64,000 nt of DNA from Balaenoptera acutorostrata. Its lineage: Eukaryota > Chordata > Mammalia > Artiodactyla > Balaenopteridae. Below the pieces are notes generated by a model. That model was not told the origin of the DNA, searched no databases, and saw only the letters and a program-made list of their open reading frames with translations. The position numbers were made by a program, and so were the translations under genes. The stretch spans positions 95,492,413 to 95,556,412 of the forward strand of contig NC_080066.1 of assembly GCF_949987535.1 (NCBI RefSeq), in the 5' to 3' direction. How positions within the stretch are numbered: the stretch's first letter is position 1; each line of letters opens with the position of its first letter. This document shows, one piece after another, positions 61,150 through 64,000 of the stretch.

Positions 61150-61228
61150 TCGCAAGGTCTGACTCTGCAACTCTGGCTGCAGTGGGCCAGTCCGCTCAGC
61201 TGGCTGCTGCAGTGACTCAGAGCCATGG
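61150..61228 (+). pseudogene. LTK: LTK exon 1 (tentative): ATG directly before a splice donor
   Basis: The only candidate start is ATGG followed by a perfect GTAAGT donor, with an in-frame TGA five codons upstream. Splicing to exon 2 keeps phase and gives M-G-A-I-L-C-S-S. The human protein has about 13 further residues of hydrophobic signal peptide between M and GAIL. Either the exon has lost that piece or a different first exon is used. No better candidate was found between 61,000 and 61,798. Confidence 0.4.
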
Positions 61229-61798
61229 GTAAGTGCCTTTTGGCAGTCAGGGAACCATCATGTTAGAGGCACCTTCCTAGGCTTGGGGACCACAGTCGAG
61301 ACAGAAGGGGTCCCAAGTGGCTCCTGCAGAGGCCTCGAACCGTTGCAGCCAAAGCTCCTGGGTCAGTGTGTGGGGAGTGCAGGCAGAGAATTGCAGGGGT
61401 GCCTGAATCTGAGGATCCAGATATCGGCTGGGGAAGGAGGGACAGGCCCTAGTGTCTCAGCACCGCCTGGGGGCAGAACCACCAAGGTAAGTTGAGAAAA
61501 GACGGGGGACCTGCAGGACCGAGCTCAGCTCAGTGCTAAGTCATCCACTGGGAAGGGCTCTCCAGGGGAAAAACTTGCAGAGACAAAAGCGGGCACCACC
61601 ACCCTTTCCACCCCCCTCCCCCAGCCCTGCCTTCGTGGACCAGAGTTGTCTTGGGGCCGGCTTCCAGGTGCTGGTGTGCCCTGACTGGGTGGGGGTAGGG
61701 GTGTGGTTGTGAGAGGCTAGGGCAGCCTTCTCTTCATCTCCCATCCCGTTAACCTCTGTGCCCTCTCCCAACCCTGCTGTTGCCCTGTCACCTTTCAG

Positions 61799-61942
61799 GT
61801 GCCATTCTCTGCTCCAGCTTGGGGTCCCAGGCACCTTTTCCCCCATCCTCGCCCTTGCCCCTGCCAGTTCCAAGCCCCTGGGACCTGAACATCACCACAC
61901 CGCCTAGCTGCTTTGAGCCAGCCTCTCCCCTGATTCCCCCAG
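61799..61942 (+). pseudogene. LTK: LTK exon 2
   Basis: Phase-1 exon, open throughout, from GAILCSSLGSQAPF to PASPLIPPG, with AG acceptor and GTGAGC donor. Pro/Ser-rich N-terminal segment of the ectodomain, moderately diverged from human. Confidence 0.85.
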
Positions 61943-62039
61943 GTGAGCTCCTAGCTCCTTCCTCCCTTCTCCACTCACCATGGCAGACCCTCAGGCCGGG
62001 GCAGGTGCTCTTGACCCTTTCCTCCCTCCCTGTTCCCAG

Positions 62040-62204
62040 GCACGGAGGGGCGTTGGCTGTTCTCCACCTGCAGGGCCAGCAGCTGACGCGGGCCCACACA
62101 GTGTGGCCGGGACTACACCGGCAGCAGTGTGGTGGTGACAGTGGGGCCGCCGGGCCTCTGAAAGGCGTGCAGTTGTGGTGGGCGCGGGGCGCCGGCCAGT
62201 ATCT
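62040..62204 (+). pseudogene. LTK: LTK exon 3 with TGA stop and one-base deletion
   Basis: Normal frame reads GTEGRWLFSTCRASS, then TGA (62084-62086), then RGPTQCGRDYTGSSVVVTVG, after which LTK homology (PLKGVQLWWARGAGQYL) continues only in another frame. The exon is 165 nt; the human protein implies 172, that is two codons plus one base longer. The missing base is probably in the G run at 62143-62146. Acceptor and GTAAGT donor are intact. Confidence 0.88.
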
Positions 62205-62509
62205 GTAAGTGCGGAGCAGGAATAGTCGAGGGTGGTGACCTGCGAATCTGAGGTTCTGTGGTCAGGGGAACCAAGGCTGCGTACGCACCATTTTGCGTCT
62301 TGGGGTATTCCGCAGTGACAAGCGGCCAGGGTGGCTTTGTCCCTTCTTCCAGCGGAACCCGGGGAAAGGTGGCAATAGTCGCCACCAAATTAGCCGTACC
62401 CAGGAGCCTGTTCCTGCCAAGTGGAGTGTCCCTAACCAGCGGCTGCCACCAAGGGTGGCTTGAGCTTCCCTCCATCTCCATTAAGCCTTGCGAAGTAAGT
62501 GTAAAATCT

Positions 62510-62640
62510 AGGGAATTTCCTGCCGGTCCAGTGGTTAGGACTCTGTGCTTCCACTGCTGGAGGCCCGGGTTCAATCCCAGATCGAGGAACTAAGAAACCA
62601 CAAGCCGCGCGCCGCGGCCAAAAAAAAAAAAAAAAATGTA
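62510..62640 (+). repeat. Short CHR SINE in LTK intron 3
   Basis: tRNA-derived short SINE with long A tail; flanking duplication 'tgtaaaatcta' on both sides. Same orientation as LTK. Confidence 0.93.
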
Positions 62641-62816
62641 AAATCTAATTTTATGGTGTGCATACCTAGTCTCCCCATTCCTTCAAAATCGACTACGTCC
62701 TCCAAGTCCTTCAGATAAGAACTTCTGAAGCTGCCTCTGTCAGCAATCTCTGCCCTGGGCGGGCGGCCCGAGGACCGATGGTCAAGGGCCGGGGACTCAG
62801 CGCCTGCTTTCCGCAG

Positions 62817-62967
62817 GATCTCAGCCTATGGAGCCGCAGGCGGCAAAGGTGCCAAGAACCACCTGTCACCGGCGCCTGGAGTCTTCCTTTCCGCCGTTTC
62901 CCCCCTTGGTCGCGGGGAGCTGCCTTACATCCTCGTAGGGCAGCAGGGAGAGGACGCCTGTCCGAGG
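62817..62967 (+). pseudogene. LTK: LTK exon 4
   Basis: 151 nt, open in the LTK frame: [16 protein letters not shown], then a more diverged segment, then [14 protein letters not shown]. Length equals that expected from human (50 codons plus one base). Acceptor and donor (GTAAGC) are normal. Confidence 0.85.
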
Positions 62968-63114
62968 GTAAGCGGAGCCAGTGAGAGGGGGACGGCTCAA
63001 GCGCCCCAGGGCGAGGGCTGGGTGGAAGGAGAGGGCGCTCCTGGGGTTAAGACCTCAGCACTGAGAGGGGAGGGTCCCGGACCCCCGCTGATTTTGGCCC
63101 CGGGCGCCCGCCAG

Positions 63115-63259
63115 GGAGCCAGGAGAGCCAGCTCGTTCTGCCTCGGAGAGTCTCCGGCCGCTGAGGAGCACGCGGCGACGGAGGGGATCAGAGGGGTTCC
63201 GGGGTCGCGGAGCTGGGCAGGAGTCGGAGCGGATGGGGGTTGCCGCTGCCGTCTTTCGG
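63115..63259 (+). pseudogene. LTK: LTK exon 5 with several frameshifts
   Basis: 145 nt; 147 is expected from human. Codons 2-8 read ARRASSF instead of a SPESQLV-like peptide because a missing base at the start is compensated by an extra T near 63137. Homology then resumes (CLGES-A-EEHAA...EG..GVPGSR.WAG) and is lost again at 63238-63241, where an extra T in the glycine codons shifts AAAVFR out of frame. The glycine run of human LTK is eroded to a GVGADGG-like sequence. Confidence 0.85.
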
Positions 63260-63491
63260 GTACTTGCTTGCCTTGGCGTGGGCCGCGCCCGCCTCCAGCG
63301 CTCAGCGTTGAGGTCGCAAACCTTCCCGCGGGCGCGCACGCACACGAGCTCCTTGGCGTCCCCAGAGCCCTGGGCCTGGCTGGGAGCCCCTTCGCTTACT
63401 CCAGTCCCCGGGGCGGGGGCCCTCACCCAGCGCCCGGGTCGTCGTCGCTCGACGGCTAGAGGGCGCGCCCCGGAATGCTGCTGCCGCGTAG

Positions 63492-63648
63492 CTGCGCGCC
63501 CGCAAGCTGGAGCCGCTGCTGGTGGCGGCCGGAGGAGGCGGTCGGGCGTACCTGAGGCGGCAGGACAGAGGCCGGACTCAGGCCACCCCCGAAAAACTGC
63601 AGAACCGCTCGGCGGCGCCGGGAAGCAGCGGGAGAGGCGGGGCGGCGG
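63492..63648 (+). pseudogene. LTK: LTK exon 6
   Basis: Phase 0 to phase 1, open: LRARKLEPLLVAAGGGGRAY then LRRQDRGRTQATPEKLQNRS and a Gly-rich end, closely matching human. Shows the gene body itself is well conserved between lesions. Confidence 0.88.
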
Positions 63649-63725
63649 GTGAGGGCGCGGGCTGCGGCGGGGAGGAGGCCGTGCTCCTCCTCCCCGCGGC
63701 CGGCCATCCCGCGGTCTCTCTGCAG

Positions 63726-63885
63726 GTGGAGGGGGCGGCTGGACGTCGCGAGCCCCCTCTCTGCCGGCCGGCCGCTCACCGCAGGAGGGGGCGGAGAGTG
63801 GCCAGGGCTGCAGGGAGGGCTGGGCTACGCTTGGCTGGGCTTCAGCCGGCGGCTTCAGGGGAGACGGCGGCGGCCACCCGGGTAG
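63726..63885 (+). pseudogene. LTK: LTK exon 7 (last exon in window)
   Basis: Glycine-rich ectodomain exon, open: GGGGGWTSRAPSLPAGRS, then WATLGWASAGGFRGDGGG. The 3' end is either at 63885 (GTGAAC) or at 63880 (GTAGGT); I cannot decide. The human GGFGGGGGACTAGG segment is altered. Confidence 0.75.
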
Positions 63886-64000
63886 GTGAACTTTTGGGGA
63901 GGGCACCTGGGCAGCCCCAAGAGTGAAGTGAGGTTAGAGCCTTAGAACAGACCTAGTCCCTCGGGAGATAGTTGAGTTAGGAAAGGTGTTGAGCTACGCT

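Larger units (their letters stand above)
61225..63885 (+). pseudogene. LTK: LTK, 5' half only, carrying inactivating mutations
   Basis: Leukocyte tyrosine kinase receptor, close paralogue of ALK, activated by ALKAL1/ALKAL2. Only ectodomain exons are in the window: exon 1 ending 61228 (tentative), 61799-61942, 62040-62204, 62817-62967, 63115-63259, 63492-63648 and 63726-63885. Identity rests on human-like strings, e.g. [53 protein letters not shown] and LEPLLVAAGGGGRAYL. Exon 3 has TGA at 62084-62086 and a one-base deletion near 62147; exon 5 has three single-base-scale shifts. The splice acceptors and donors that remain are mostly canonical. The predicted product from the normal frame stops after about 65 residues. 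The gene continues past the right edge, so the kinase region is unseen. Alternative: sequencing or assembly errors; several independent lesions of different kinds make that less likely. Confidence 0.82.

Noticed and set aside
62084..62086. Reading the LTK TGA as selenocysteine or readthrough
   Set aside because: LTK is not a selenoprotein, a second frame disruption follows within 65 bases, and exon 5 is also shifted.
4598..62640. tRNA genes suggested by A- and B-box sequences in many places
   Set aside because: All matches are the tRNA(Glu)-derived heads of SINEs, without a foldable full tRNA.
63055..63906. 283-codon minus-strand frame at the right end
   Set aside because: Antisense to LTK exons 5-7 and Pro/Arg-rich, as expected for the complement of glycine-rich GC-rich exons.
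1..64000. CRISPR arrays, bacterial operons, phage or insertion sequences
   Set aside because: The window is a vertebrate nuclear sequence with GT-AG introns and SINE/L1/MaLR repeats; no such structures were seen.

Overview
The window is mammalian nuclear DNA, most probably from a cetacean (whale or dolphin). The evidence is about 27 tRNA(Glu)-derived CHR-type SINEs, recognisable by the head that reads roughly 'ttccctggtggcgcagtggtt', together with cetartiodactyl L1 3' ends. I saw no BovB or Bov-tA elements, which a ruminant would carry. Gene order and orientation match human 15q15.1 read in reverse: (MGA side) - TYRO3 - RPAP1 - LTK.

Layout. 1-17,480: no protein-coding gene found; ancient L1 and MaLR (MLT1) remnants with younger CHR SINEs and L1 pieces nested in them, one gammaretrovirus-like LTR (about 8,346-8,690) and a GC/CpG-rich island with no visible gene (about 9,200-9,580). 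17,490-36,250, minus strand: TYRO3, a complete TAM receptor tyrosine kinase gene of 19 coding exons. The joined frame is 895 codons plus stop with all splice junctions in phase. 36,250-43,000: TYRO3-RPAP1 intergenic DNA; the genes are head to head, and the middle holds an old L1 riddled with SINEs, including one long inverted SINE pair. About 43,030-59,300, plus strand: RPAP1, complete, with a CpG/YY1-type promoter, 24 coding exons giving 1,393 codons plus stop, and a poly(A) signal. 59,300-61,100: an MLT1 LTR and a MER5 fragment. 61,126 to the right edge, plus strand: the 5' half of LTK (exons 1-7, ectodomain only). The transmembrane and kinase exons lie outside the window.

The main result is that LTK appears to be broken. 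Exon 3 has an in-frame TGA where human LTK has arginine, followed by a one-base deletion in a G run. Exon 5 has a pair of mutually compensating single-base shifts near its start and a further uncompensated shift near its end. The first exon seems to contribute only two codons, so no signal peptide can be found. Homology to LTK continues in alternating frames across these lesions and most splice sites survive, as expected of a unitary pseudogene. The adjacent genes TYRO3 and RPAP1 are fully intact in the same sequence, which argues against generally poor sequence quality.

The three genes do not form one pathway. TYRO3 is a GAS6/PROS1 receptor, RPAP1 is an RNA polymerase II assembly/import factor, and LTK is the ALKAL-ligand receptor related to ALK. 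Human comparisons are from memory of the human proteins, not from a database search.
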